Assembly: GCF_020783335.1 (NCBI RefSeq)
Contig: NZ_CP086068.1
Coordinates: 2,418,001-2,482,000 of the forward strand
DNA: 64,000 nt
From: Mucilaginibacter daejeonensis
Lineage (GTDB): Bacteria; Bacteroidota; Bacteroidia; Sphingobacteriales; Sphingobacteriaceae
Direction of reading: 5' to 3'
Shown here: piece by piece, positions 9,816 through 20,300 of the stretch
How the letters are laid out: the number at the start of each line of letters is the position of its first letter
Numbering within the stretch: the first letter of the stretch is position 1
Made by a program: the position numbers and the translations under genes
The notes under the pieces: model-generated
What the model was told of the DNA's origin: nothing
Seen by the model: the letters and a program-made list of their open reading frames with translations, nothing else
Databases searched by the model: none

Positions 9816-10598
9816 TTATTTAAGATACTCCCTGATCTTTAGCCCGCTATTATTCCTAATGTAGTCGATCACGACCGATGCTCCTGCCATTGCTCCTTCG
9901 GTAGTGGGATGTACACGATCGGCGATGAAATATTTGTTGGAGGCGTCCTGGCCTTCTTTCTCATACCTGTCGGCTAGTATATTATTCAGGTCCAGGAACA
10001 ATGCCTTTTTGCTATCAGCTATTTCCTTGCTCCATTTGCCGTAAGTGTCGCTAACCCTGCCCATCTTGCCATCTTTCCAAACGTTCTTGGGCACAGGCGA
10101 ACACACCACTTCTGTAGCACCTTTACTTTTGGCTTCATCCACCATGCGGCTCAGGTACCAACCATACGTGTGCACCACTTCAGGTGATCGGGTAAAGTGG
10201 TTATGCACCGTGATCGAATCATTGCCTATCCCTCTCAAGCTGCCTCTTGCCCGCAGCGTATCATTTACAGGGCTATCATCGTTATGGCCGAACTGAATAA
10301 ACACCACATCGCCACGTTTTAGTTGCGCTACCAAAGGTTTCCACATGCCTTTTTTGGCTACAATAGGGTCGTGAAATACACCTGTATAAAAAGTACGGCT
10401 ACTGGTACCTGATACGGCCCTGTTTTGAATGCTTACCTTGGTGGTATCAAAATATTGGGCAATGAACTTGCCCCATCCGCCTGCCACGGTAGAATCGCCT
10501 ACCAGGTAAACGGTGGGCTTATCGGCCTTGATGAACGAAAAAAGGATAAAACACAGGCCTGCCAACAGCAAGCTTAGAGATAATTGGTTCTTTTTCAT
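9816..10598 (-). CDS. CE12-like rhamnogalacturonan acetylesterase (SGNH hydrolase)
   Basis: This is a roughly 260-residue exported esterase that likely removes acetyl groups from pectic polysaccharide. After an N-terminal membrane/signal segment (MKKNQLSLSLLLAGLCFILF) it shows the SGNH blocks: GDSTVAGGWG with the nucleophile serine, the GTSSRTF glycine block, FIQFGHND, and the C-terminal DRVHPTTEGA with the Asp-His pair. These match the rhamnogalacturonan acetylesterase (CE12) family. The ATG at 10598 is preferred over an upstream in-frame ATG at 10619, which would overlap the GH97 stop by 4 nt; either start keeps the genes tightly coupled. It follows GH97 and precedes GH28. Confidence 0.85.
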   Translation of the reverse strand: MKKNQLSLSLLLAGLCFILFSFIKADKPTVYLVGDSTVAGGWGKFIAQYFDTTKVSIQNRAVSGTSSRTFYTGVFHDPIVAKKGMWKPLVAQLKRGDVVFIQFGHNDDSPVNDTLRARGSLRGIGNDSITVHNHFTRSPEVVHTYGWYLSRMVDEAKSKGATEVVCSPVPKNVWKDGKMGRVSDTYGKWSKEIADSKKALFLDLNNILADRYEKEGQDASNKYFIADRVHPTTEGAMAGASVVIDYIRNNSGLKIREYLK

Positions 10599-10615
10599 AT
10601 TATGGAATAAAATGA

Positions 10616-12688
10616 TCATTTAACTATAGCATTTAAACGCGCGGCCCAACCGCCGCCCGGTGCCAGGCTTACCTTGATCTTGCTGCCTGGGTTTATAGTG
10701 ATGGTCTGTTTTTTATAGTCGGTAGCGTCACGGTCGGCATTGATACCGTCTTGCATGATCACTGCGGTGAAAGCTGATCTGCCTAACGGCGAGAGGTCCA
10801 CCTCGATATCACGTGCCGTCCAATTATTGAGCGCCGCAACGAACCAGGTGCTACCCTTACGGCGTGCCACCACAGTGTACTCGCCTACCTTGCCGCCAAG
10901 CGGTATGGTCTCATCAAAAACCGTTGGAACGGCGGCGATAAAGTCGGTCGACTCCTGTTCTTTCATGTAAACCGTCGGATTGTCAGACATCATATTAAGC
11001 GGGGCCTCGTAAGTGATGTATAGCGCGATCTGGTGGCAGCGGGTACCTTGGCTCATCGGCATGCTGTACGACGTAAAGTATTGCTTTTTGGTAGCGTTAC
11101 GCATGGCGCCAGGTGTATGATCCAGCGGACCTGCCAGCATCCTGATATATGGCACCAAGGTCTCGTAGCCCGGAAAGTCCACTTCCTTACGTAGTGCTTT
11201 AAAGCTTTCGATTCCGAACACACCTTCGAAATTAAGCACATTGGGATAAGTACGGTTCAAGCCGGTGGGTTTATACGCTCCATGAAAATCGACCAGTAAT
11301 TGATGCTCAGCGGCCTTTTTGGCGGCACGATAATAGAAGCCCACCATCTTTTGATCATCCCTGTTGATAAAGTCTATCTTAAAACCTTTGATACCCATTT
11401 TGGCATAGTGACCATAAGCCTCATCCATTTTCTCGTTCACGGTGTACATGCCCGTCCATAGCCAAACGCCTACATTCTTGCTTCGTCCGTAGTCAATGAT
11501 CTCTTGCAGGTTCAGGTCGGGGATCACTTTCATAATGTCCGCTTTCTCTGACCATCCCTCATCAAGCATAATGTATTCTAATTTATTAGCAGCGGCAAAA
11601 TCAATGTAGTACTTATAAGTAGTGGTATTGATACCGGCCCTGAAATCCACCTTCGAGATATTCCAATCGTTCCACCAATCCCAGGCCACCTTGCCGGGTT
11701 TTATCCAGCCTATGTTGGATACACGTGACGGTGAGGCCAACTCATACACCAGATCATTGTTCAACAGGTCCTTGTCTTGCGCGCTTACGGCGATGACACG
11801 CCACGGCAAGTTTCGCTTGCCGCTGATCTTGGCGATAAATCGCTCCCGGCTTGTGATCACCGACTGTACATTGTTATATCCGCCGCGCTTCTCTGTTTGA
11901 GGGTATGGAGCCATTTCAGAGGTAAGCGAGTTAGGTGTTTCGCTTCTTTTAAGGTACATGCCCGGATATTCCTCCAGATCGGCTTCAGTGATCACCGCTT
12001 TTTTGCCATCAGCCAGTTCGACCAATAAGGGTAAAAAGGCCAGCGAATCCTTCTTCATTGAACTTAATGCCACGCGGGTATAGGTATTTTCGAACGAGGT
12101 TTGGTACTTATCACCAGCACTACGTTTAGGATCGATGAAAGGGATGATTGCCTGGGGATCATCCGCGAATACGTACGATGACCGTTCAGACAACACCGTC
12201 ACCAGGCCTTTTTGATCAAGCACGAAGCGGTAGGCAACACCCTGATCATAAGCCCTGAATTGCACCTGGTAGCCGCCTTTGCAGTCGAGTACCAATTCCT
12301 GATGGTGATCGTTCACAATTCTTTTTTTGTAGAGCTTGGTATCGATCACCTTGTTCACATCGGTCTTTGTAGCGCGTGACACTTTTACCCGGCTACCCAA
12401 AAGCTGACCTTGCAGTTGCAGATCAATGGCCGAAGGTTCAATGACCGTGGTGCCATCATGTTTGACCGACCAAAGCAATCGCTCACCGGCATCGATCTTG
12501 ACAGATAGCTTGTGATCAGGTGAAGTTATTTCATAATGCTTGTCGCCTTGTGCCTGTGCACGGTAGCTCAACGTAAGCAATGCGATAATGGTGAAAAGCT
12601 TGATCTGATGCATCACACGCTTGCGGTCGGTAGGTGCCGAAAGCTGTAGTATACGCCTGGATATTGTATGATAAGTAGTTCGTTTCAT
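10616..12688 (-). CDS. GH97-family alpha-glycosidase (retaining alpha-galactosidase-like)
   Basis: This is a large periplasmic hydrolase with the GH97 N-terminal beta-sandwich, the central barrel and the C-terminal domain. Family signatures include WDWWNDWN, MLDEGWSEK, GIKGFKIDFINRDDQ, VDFHGAYKPTGLNRTYPN and NFEGVFGIE. The aspartate in the KIDF motif is the nucleophile position of retaining GH97 alpha-galactosidases; in the inverting SusB-type enzymes this position is not Asp. Alpha-galactosidase is therefore preferred, which fits the GH110 gene nearby. The start is uncertain: 12688 is 4 nt after the upstream stop, while 12613 (MHQIKLFTIIALLTLSYRAQAQ) begins a clean signal peptide. An in-frame ATG at 12733 would overlap the SGNH gene. 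Confidence 0.9.
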   Translation of the reverse strand: MKRTTYHTISRRILQLSAPTDRKRVMHQIKLFTIIALLTLSYRAQAQGDKHYEITSPDHKLSVKIDAGERLLWSVKHDGTTVIEPSAIDLQLQGQLLGSRVKVSRATKTDVNKVIDTKLYKKRIVNDHHQELVLDCKGGYQVQFRAYDQGVAYRFVLDQKGLVTVLSERSSYVFADDPQAIIPFIDPKRSAGDKYQTSFENTYTRVALSSMKKDSLAFLPLLVELADGKKAVITEADLEEYPGMYLKRSETPNSLTSEMAPYPQTEKRGGYNNVQSVITSRERFIAKISGKRNLPWRVIAVSAQDKDLLNNDLVYELASPSRVSNIGWIKPGKVAWDWWNDWNISKVDFRAGINTTTYKYYIDFAAANKLEYIMLDEGWSEKADIMKVIPDLNLQEIIDYGRSKNVGVWLWTGMYTVNEKMDEAYGHYAKMGIKGFKIDFINRDDQKMVGFYYRAAKKAAEHQLLVDFHGAYKPTGLNRTYPNVLNFEGVFGIESFKALRKEVDFPGYETLVPYIRMLAGPLDHTPGAMRNATKKQYFTSYSMPMSQGTRCHQIALYITYEAPLNMMSDNPTVYMKEQESTDFIAAVPTVFDETIPLGGKVGEYTVVARRKGSTWFVAALNNWTARDIEVDLSPLGRSAFTAVIMQDGINADRDATDYKKQTITINPGSKIKVSLAPGGGWAARLNAIVK

Positions 12689-12692
12689 GGTA

Positions 12693-13397
12693 TTATTTAA
12701 TAGCGGGTTCAACCTTTTGCTTCCATAGTTCAATAGAGCCGGCTATATAGGCAGCCTGTAGTTTGCGGATAGCTGGTGTGTAGTGGGCGTGGTCAACAAA
12801 ACGGTCGTTTCCCTGGGCCTCGGTGAAGGTGTAAAGGTCTATCTCGGGTACTTTACGTGCCGTGAACACCTCATCGGCGATCTCATTGTATCGCTTAATG
12901 TCTTTATTAAATCGGTTAAACCCTTTGTTCCGGCGGTGGATGGAATCAATGATGCCGGTGGTCCTGATCCAGATCATCGGGATCTTCTTTTGATTGATCA
13001 GGGTGTAAATTTGCTCAAGGTTACTCCGATAATCTTTTTCTTCTACAGCAGGTCTACCGGTCTTCGGATCTTTTTTCACGTCGTGCAAACCACAATTGAG
13101 TACAAAAAGGTCTGGGTCAAACGAGGGATCATTTACCCTGGTACGCAGGTATTTGAGCACCATACGGGAGTCGCCCCCGTTAGAACCTACCGGAAGATCA
13201 AGGTTAACGAATGCCAAGGAATCGCCCGTCTTGCGTTCGATCACATAGTCGTTCCCTAAAAACTTTTGCAGATCAGTGCCATATTGAAGCGAAATGCTAT
13301 CGCCCAAAAGGAATAGCCGCTTAGGCTTCATCATTATAAATGAGCAGAGCACTATTGAACACGCGACAACAACTGTTATTTTAAAAATATTCTTCAT
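12693..13397 (-). CDS. SGNH/GDSL-type esterase, secreted
   Basis: This is a 234-residue exported SGNH hydrolase. An N-terminal hydrophobic signal (FKITVVVACSIVLCSFI) is followed by the nucleophile block LFLLGDSISLQYG, a glycine block in SNGGDSR, the asparagine block LNCGLHD and the terminal catalytic pair in DHAHYTP. It differs from the CE12 gene two places downstream and probably deacylates a different position or sugar of the same glycan. It is 28 nt downstream of GH92 and almost abuts GH97, indicating co-transcription. The exact carbohydrate-esterase family and leaving acyl group cannot be told from the sequence. Confidence 0.85.
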   Translation of the reverse strand: MKNIFKITVVVACSIVLCSFIMMKPKRLFLLGDSISLQYGTDLQKFLGNDYVIERKTGDSLAFVNLDLPVGSNGGDSRMVLKYLRTRVNDPSFDPDLFVLNCGLHDVKKDPKTGRPAVEEKDYRSNLEQIYTLINQKKIPMIWIRTTGIIDSIHRRNKGFNRFNKDIKRYNEIADEVFTARKVPEIDLYTFTEAQGNDRFVDHAHYTPAIRKLQAAYIAGSIELWKQKVEPAIK

Positions 13398-13425
13398 GCG
13401 TTTGATGGACGATGTTATTGATCGG

Positions 13426-15621
13426 TTAGTTAAGAGTAGGGCGATCGGTCATTTCAAAGGTGAGTTGTCCGCCTTCCATGATATCGGCATGGCTGATGTA
13501 AGGAAGTGTGTAGCGTTTACCGTTAAGCTTGATACTTTCTATATACCGGTTACGCTCGCTCAGGTTATTGGCTACTACGGTAAATGACCTATCCCCTACC
13601 CTCAGGGTGGCTTTTTTAAAGGCCGGCACACCGAACACATATTGCCCTGAAGCCGGGTTTACCGGGTAAAAGCCCAATGTGCTGAAAATGTACCAGGCAC
13701 TCATTTGCCCGCAGTCGTCGTTGCCGCTCAGGCCATCGGCCTTGTTACTGTAAAGCGTGTTCACAATGGTATTGATCTTCTCCTGCGCCTTATGCGGAGC
13801 ACCAGCCAGTGTGTATAGATAGGCAACGTGGTGACTTGGCTCGTTCCCCTGAACGTATTGACCGATCAGCCCGCTGACATCCACAGTGGCGCCATCGCCA
13901 TATACTTTTGATTCGAGCGTGAACAGGCTGTCCAGCTTAGCAATGAACCTCGCCTTGCCACCCATCAATTTTATCAGGCCGTCGACATCCTGCATCACGT
14001 GCCAGGTGTAGTGCCAGGCATTGCCTTCGGTGTAATCGCCCCCTGAGGTGGAGGCATGCGAGATCTTGAATGGGTCGAAAGGTGTGACCCACGTTCCGTC
14101 ACTCTTTTTACCTCGCATCAGATCGGTGGATCGGTCAAAAAGGTTGTGATAGAAACCGGACCGTTTAGCGAACATTTGCTGGTCTGCTGTTTTGCCCATG
14201 GCCTTGGCCATCTGAGCAGCGCTCCAATCATCCACGCCGTTCTCGAGCGTGGTCGACACAGCTTCTACCTTGTACAGATCCGATGGCAGATAACCGTATC
14301 TGTTGTAATGGTCCCAGTTCGAATTGCGGTGATTGACCGTTAAACTGGTCCGTATAGCCTCATAAGCCTTTGCTGTGTCATAATTGCGGATGCCTTTCAG
14401 ATAGGCATCGGCGATCACAGGCACGGCATGGTTACCGATCATGCAAAAATTCTCATGCCCCCACAAGGTCCAGATGGGCAGGTAACCAACTACTCTATAA
14501 TGGTCGATCATGCTGGCCACGATACCGTTGGTCTTTTGCGGATACAGGATGGTATACAGCGGATCCAGCGCCCTAAAGGTATCCCACAATGAAAGGGTGG
14601 AATAATAGGCCTTTGCCTTTGATGTATAAACTTTATTGTCGGCGCCGCGATATTGACCGTTCACATCGGCCATGTTATTAGGCGCTATCAAGGCATGATA
14701 CAAGGCTGTGTAGAATATCTGCTGCTGCGTTCTCGAACCCTCAATGTTGACCCGCGAAAGCTCCTGCTCCCATTGCCGCTGCGCATGCTGATGCACCTGG
14801 TCAAAGCCCAGACCTTTAGCCTCTGCGTTCAGGTTTTGGCGTGCATTCTCAATGCTCACGCTGGATATGCCTACCTTGACCTGCAACTGCGAGCCAGCAA
14901 GCTTATTGAAGTGTAATACTACCCGCTGATTACGTTTGGCTGCCGGATCAGACACCCAGGTATAGTTGCGGAAAGGCTGATCAAGCTGCATCACAAAGTA
15001 CACGTGCTTGCGCCCGGCCCAGCCATCGGTAATGGTGTAACCCGACAGCGTATTGCGGCTTTCCATCTTGAAGTTGCTCTCTGCCACGTGAGCGTCCAGC
15101 CTACCCGGTGATCCACCTACGAGCCCGTGACGCAGATCGAGCAATACATTGGCCTGCTGACCAGCTGGGAACGTATAACGATGCACACCCACATGGGCCG
15201 CCGCTGTAAGTTCGGCCTTAACACCAAAGGTTTTGAGTTGTACCGAGTAATAGCCTGGGCTTGCTTTTTCTTCCTGGTGTGTGAAAGTACTTTTATAATA
15301 CTCCTGAGGCTTCACTTGACCAATAAATGGCATGAGCAGGATATCGCCCAGATCTAAAGCACCCGTGCCGCTCAGGTGGGTGTGCGAAAAGCCGAGAATG
15401 GTGCTATCCTCATGCCGGTAACCGGCGCAATATTCCCAGCCTGCATAGCCCGTTTCGGGGCTTAACTGCACCATTCCATTGGGCACCGTGGCTCCCGGAA
15501 AGGTATGCCCGGTTCCGCCCGTTCCAATAAAAGGGTTCACATAGCTAACCAGTGTTGGCCTTTGAGCATAAGCTATCGTACCTATACACAAACAGTAGAT
15601 AATAAAAACTGATCTTTTCAT
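13426..15621 (-). CDS. GH92-family alpha-mannosidase
   Basis: This is a 731-residue secreted, calcium-dependent exo-alpha-mannosidase of family GH92, whose characterised members cleave alpha-1,2, -1,3 or -1,4 mannosides with inversion. It has a signal peptide (MKRSVFIIYCLCIGTIAYAQ) and the family-defining start SYVNPFIGTGGTGHTFPGA. Further motifs are GFSHTHLSGTG, LSLWDTFRALDPL, EGNAWHYTWHVMQD and GNDDCGQMSAWYIFSTLGFYP. It is the first enzyme gene after susD, separated by a GC-rich hairpin. A mannosidase next to galactosidases and pectin-type enzymes suggests a complex heteroglycan substrate. Confidence 0.95.
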   Translation of the reverse strand: MKRSVFIIYCLCIGTIAYAQRPTLVSYVNPFIGTGGTGHTFPGATVPNGMVQLSPETGYAGWEYCAGYRHEDSTILGFSHTHLSGTGALDLGDILLMPFIGQVKPQEYYKSTFTHQEEKASPGYYSVQLKTFGVKAELTAAAHVGVHRYTFPAGQQANVLLDLRHGLVGGSPGRLDAHVAESNFKMESRNTLSGYTITDGWAGRKHVYFVMQLDQPFRNYTWVSDPAAKRNQRVVLHFNKLAGSQLQVKVGISSVSIENARQNLNAEAKGLGFDQVHQHAQRQWEQELSRVNIEGSRTQQQIFYTALYHALIAPNNMADVNGQYRGADNKVYTSKAKAYYSTLSLWDTFRALDPLYTILYPQKTNGIVASMIDHYRVVGYLPIWTLWGHENFCMIGNHAVPVIADAYLKGIRNYDTAKAYEAIRTSLTVNHRNSNWDHYNRYGYLPSDLYKVEAVSTTLENGVDDWSAAQMAKAMGKTADQQMFAKRSGFYHNLFDRSTDLMRGKKSDGTWVTPFDPFKISHASTSGGDYTEGNAWHYTWHVMQDVDGLIKLMGGKARFIAKLDSLFTLESKVYGDGATVDVSGLIGQYVQGNEPSHHVAYLYTLAGAPHKAQEKINTIVNTLYSNKADGLSGNDDCGQMSAWYIFSTLGFYPVNPASGQYVFGVPAFKKATLRVGDRSFTVVANNLSERNRYIESIKLNGKRYTLPYISHADIMEGGQLTFEMTDRPTLN

Positions 15622-15669
15622 AAGAGTATCGCTTGCTGTAGATCTTACAGCTTTAAAAGGAGCATCATT

Positions 15670-15728
15670 AAAAAAGGCCGGGCAATAAGCACCCCTCGAC
15701 CGCGCAATAAGCGCCCGTCGCCCGGCCT
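15670..15728 (-). terminator. GC-rich hairpin with U-tract between susD and the enzyme genes
   Basis: Arms GGCCGGGC at 15676-15683 and GCCCGGCC at 15720-15727 are perfect complements and enclose a 36-nt loop that repeats GCAATAAGC. Read on the minus strand the stem is followed by six U residues (15675-15670), as in an intrinsic terminator. Its place between susD and GH92 suggests partial termination or mRNA-end protection that keeps susCD transcripts more abundant than the enzyme transcripts. Confidence 0.7.
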
Positions 15729-15759
15729 GATCAATATATAGGTTTATGTATGGTTGAGC

Positions 15760-17394
15760 TTAGTAACCTGGATTTTGTATCAGGTTGGTGTTGGTAGACA
15801 GGTCCCTGCTTGGGATCGGGTACCAGATCTTGTAAGGTTGAAAGTTCTGTTTGATCGACACAGGATCCTGGCCGGTGAACATAATGCTGGTGCTTAAGCT
15901 GTTCACCACAGAGGCGATCCTACCTGTTCTGATCAGGTCAAATCTTCTCCAACCTTCCGCGGATAGTTCGCGTTCACGCTCGTCGAGCAACTCATCCATG
16001 AAATTCGCCTTCAAATATGCTGTGGTGATCGCACTTACTTTAGTCACATCATCCCCGCATGCCCTAAGCCTCACCTCGCGAAGCAATGCCCTTGCACCAA
16101 CTTCATCACCGGTTTGAAAACGGGCTTCTGCATAGGTCAAAACGATGTCGGCAAAGCGAAGGATGGCGAAATCAGCTTCACCGCCGTAGATCGCGATACC
16201 TCTGGCGGTCTTGGCGGTGGGGTCATCTTCGCGCCACTTGTTATTACATAAGTTACTCAGGTTGGCCAGAACAGGATCGGGTGTGTAATATTTATAATTC
16301 TCGATGATCACAAAGTTGGTCGTGGTATTGAGATAACCGCTGTAAGAATTGATGCGACCATCATTGGCGTTCAGTTTAGTATAGGCTTCCCTTACCGGGC
16401 GCAAAAAGCCATTGGTACCCGAGTTGGTACGGTAATTACCCCTCGGGCCGGACAGTTGCGAAAAAAGGATATACTCCTGATTACCATTAGGCCCGGCTTG
16501 TACGATCATCATATTCTCATCGCGAGCTGCCTTTTCGGTAGATGATAGGAACAAATAGTTGAATGGCCTGATCATTCTGTAGCCACTATTATCGTAGATA
16601 TCCTTACAATAGTTCAACGCCTGGGCATAAGCATCGTTCACGTTCACCCAATCAAAACTGTTCAATGGAAAATTGGGCGACTGCCCTACGTTGTTCTGTT
16701 TGCATGAAGCTTCGTATATAAAAAGTTTGGCTAAAAAACCCGCTGCAGTATACTTATTGACGCGTCCGGCAAGGGTGGCGCGGGCAGGTAACACCGCATA
16801 AGCAGCTTTCAGATCTGCTTCTACCTGCTGTAGCACTTGCTGTAAGGAAGCCCTTGGAGATGAGATGTCAGGAACGGTGCCGGTGATCAATGGTACACCA
16901 CCCCAAAGCCAGCCTAAGTAGGCATAGAACATTCCCCTTAGGTATTGTGCCTCGCCCACGATCTGCGCACGCCTGGTGGTGTTCATAGATATAGAGGGTA
17001 CCTTTTCAATAATGAAGTTGGCACGGTTTATACCTGCGTATAAGCTAAAGTACGAGTACCATATCAATGGGTTCTCCGCAGTATAAGTGTAGTTATTGAA
17101 AGGCAGCAACTCCGGCACACCAGCGGTATTACGGATATCCTGGGTCAGATCATCCACACCAAGGTTGGTCATATAATGCATACCCCTGCCCCAAAGTGCC
17201 TGGTTACCCAAACCTTGTACGCTGGGCGTATTTAACACGTCGTACACACCGGTAATGGCCAGTTCGGCATCGCTGGCGGTCTTGTAGAAGTTTCCGGTAG
17301 ATACAACGGAATATGGCGTTTCATCCAGCATCTTTTTACAGGACCCGCTAAGTATAGCGATCCCGGCTATTAAGAGAACAAGAATTCGTTTCAT
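15760..17394 (-). CDS. SusD/RagB-family glycan-binding lipoprotein
   Basis: This is a 544-residue outer-membrane surface lipoprotein that captures the glycan and acts as a lid on the SusC channel. The signal peptide ends in the lipobox LSGSC with lipidated Cys19. Family features include the N-terminal LDETPYSVVSTGNFYKTASDAELAITGVYDVL, the TPR-like helices with GEAQYLRGMFYAYLGWLWGGVPLI, and the C-terminal LDERERELSAEGWRRFDLIRTG and IPSRDLSTNTNLIQNPGY. It starts 3 nt after the stop of the SusC gene, so the pair is tightly co-expressed. Confidence 0.96.
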   Translation of the reverse strand: MKRILVLLIAGIAILSGSCKKMLDETPYSVVSTGNFYKTASDAELAITGVYDVLNTPSVQGLGNQALWGRGMHYMTNLGVDDLTQDIRNTAGVPELLPFNNYTYTAENPLIWYSYFSLYAGINRANFIIEKVPSISMNTTRRAQIVGEAQYLRGMFYAYLGWLWGGVPLITGTVPDISSPRASLQQVLQQVEADLKAAYAVLPARATLAGRVNKYTAAGFLAKLFIYEASCKQNNVGQSPNFPLNSFDWVNVNDAYAQALNYCKDIYDNSGYRMIRPFNYLFLSSTEKAARDENMMIVQAGPNGNQEYILFSQLSGPRGNYRTNSGTNGFLRPVREAYTKLNANDGRINSYSGYLNTTTNFVIIENYKYYTPDPVLANLSNLCNNKWREDDPTAKTARGIAIYGGEADFAILRFADIVLTYAEARFQTGDEVGARALLREVRLRACGDDVTKVSAITTAYLKANFMDELLDERERELSAEGWRRFDLIRTGRIASVVNSLSTSIMFTGQDPVSIKQNFQPYKIWYPIPSRDLSTNTNLIQNPGY

Positions 17395-17397
17395 GAT

Positions 17398-20300
17398 TTA
17401 AAATTTGATATTAAGTCCAAAAATGACCGAGCGTTCGCGCGGGTACGAGATATTATCAACGCCGGGTAGTAAAGCTGAGTAAGATGTGATCTCGGGATCG
17501 AACCCGCTGTATTTGGTCCAGGTATGCAGGTTAACACCGGTAACATACAGGCGCAAACCATTGATCCCGATCTTTTTGAGCGAGCGCAGGTTATTGATAT
17601 TATAACCAAGCGTGACGTTCCTTAAGCGTAGGTAAGAGCCATCTTCTGTATAATAAGACGACACGTCCAACTTACCCTGACCGTTAAGCCTTGGATACTC
17701 GTTCGATGGGTTCTCCACCGTCCAGCGGTTGAACCAGTAACTTTCAGTAACGTTGGCGAACTGAGACTGACCAGCCTCCAACCGTGAACGGCCAAGGTTC
17801 AAGATGTCATTCCCGTATGACCAATTAAATAAGACATTCAGATCAAAGTTCTTGTAAGTAAAACCGTTACTGATACCTCCGTAATGTTTAGGGTTACTAT
17901 TGCTGATCACGGTTTTATCGGCATCGTTGATCACGCCGTCATTGTTCAGGTCCTTATACTTCAGATCGCCTGGCCGTGCCGACCTTGAAGAGATAGTTGG
18001 CACACCCGACCCAACAGTATAGGTGAACGTATTTAAATTGTTGTTGGTAACAGCAGACGGCGAAACGGTGGCCCCTGCCGAGTTCTTGATGATCGAAAAA
18101 TCGCTCAACTGGTAAATACCATCTGACACGTAACCATAAGCGGTACCGATCGGCTGGCCAACGATCACACGCCCAACAGTAGATATGGCACCACCATACA
18201 CCGTAACTGGTATGTAGCTGACGCTACCTAACGATACCACCTTGTTACGGTTCATGGATATGTTGATATTACTGGTCCACGAAAAACTACCCTTTCGGAT
18301 ATTGATCGTGTTAAGGGCCAGTTCGATACCCTTGTTATCTATCTGCCCCAAATTTTGATACTGGCGCATAAAGCCACTTTGCGATGGGATATCAGCCTGT
18401 ATCAACAGGTCTTTGGTCTGTTTGAGATATACGTCGGCGGTCAGGCTTATACGGTCTTTCCAAAGGCTCAGATCCAATCCGGCATCATAGGCATAAGTAG
18501 TTTCCCAGGTCAGGTTAGGATTGGCGATCGTGTTTGGCGCATAACCAAGCGATGCCGTGTTGGACGCATTGGAATAATACACCGGCGACAGGGTGGCCAG
18601 TGACTGGTACGGAGGGATACGTTCGTTACCCGTCAAACCATAGCTACCCCTGAATTTCAGATCCGATACCACGCTTTGTTTCTTCATGAAACCCTCTTCG
18701 GATACACGCCAGGCAAGTCCCAGGCTGGGGAACAGTGCCGACTTATGATCAGCCGACAATTTAGAGGAGGCATCATTACGCAAGGTGGCGGTAAGTAAAT
18801 ATTTGCTCTTGTAAGCGTAATTGATCCTTGCGAACTCTGATAAACGGATATAGCGTTGCTTATCCGTACTTGCGGGCATGGGCAAAACATTTGCCGTGGC
18901 AATGTTATCGAGTGGATTGATATTTTGAATATCAAAGCCTTGACCTTGCCAACGGTAGGTCTCCTGTTGATAGGAGTTGATCTCGAAACCAAGCAATGCT
19001 GTTAACGAGTGGTTCTTAGCAAAGCGTTTATTGTAGTTAAGCGTACTGGATTGATACCAATTGATCGTATTGCTGGTATTCAACAACGCCAATCCGTTGG
19101 TCGGGAACCCCCACGAAACGGTAGAAGGATAGAACTCTCCGTTCTTAGAGAAGGTCATCACCGCACCTGCGCGCGTATCAAAATTAAGTCCATTGATGAT
19201 CCTGTAATTGGCATTGATATCGGTCAGTATCCTTGTTAATGGGCTTCGTTTATAAGAAAGGTTAGCAAAGTCTACCGGGTTAGAGAAAGCGCCACCATCG
19301 GGATCAAGAGCCAGTTGTGTAGGATCTGGTGCGTTAACAGGCCTGGTAAGCAGCAGGTTCTGGATCAGGCCGTTATAGTTCCTGACATCGTTGCCGCCAT
19401 TTGAGGCCACACCTGAACCCAAGGCATGTGATAGATTGATGTTGGTCCCCAGCTTAAGCCTGTCCGTTGCGCTATGGTTTATTTTCATGAGCAAGCCATA
19501 ACGCTCGTACTTGTTGTTCACGATCAGGCCCTGCTGGTTCAGGTAAGATGCAGAGGTCAAAAAGTTGGTCTTGGCGTTACCTCCGCTATAGCTAACATTA
19601 TAGCTTTGAACGGCAGCCGTGCGCAGCGCCTCTTTTTGCCAGTCTTGCGACTTAACTCCGCTCAGATCCTTCACCCGGTCATTCACCACATCAAATAACT
19701 GGTCGTTATTGAGGTCATCGGCATAGTTACCATCGGCAGTTCCATTGGCTAACCGGTAACTGGCATAGTCCTGCGCGCCCAGCATTTGTATGTGTTTAGG
19801 ATTCCATGCCAATCCGCCATATGTGTTCACCTCCAGTGATGAGGTATTGCTTTTGCCGGTCTTGGTGGTGATCAGGATCACGCCATTAGCACCTCTTGAG
19901 CCGAAGATGGCCGTAGCCGAAGCATCTTTAAGTACTTCGATAGAGGCGATATCGTTAGGGTTTATACCCGATAGTGGGTTGGTCAAAGCGGTACTGCCTA
20001 TGCCCGATGAGGCAGCTTCAGCGTTATTCACGTCGATCTGCACCCCATCGATCACGTAGAGTGGTTGAGTGCCCGAGTTGAACGAATTGGTACCGCGGAT
20101 GGTCACGTTCACGGCGCTGCCTGGTTCACCCGATGATGATGTCACCTGCACACCAGCTAAACGACCCTGCATGGCTTCCATGAATGATACTGACTTGGCC
20201 TGCTGTATCTCTTTCTCTTTAATGCCCGCAACCGAACCGGTAAGGTCTGATTTGCGCTGCGTACCGTAACCTATCACCACGATATCATCGAGACGACTGC

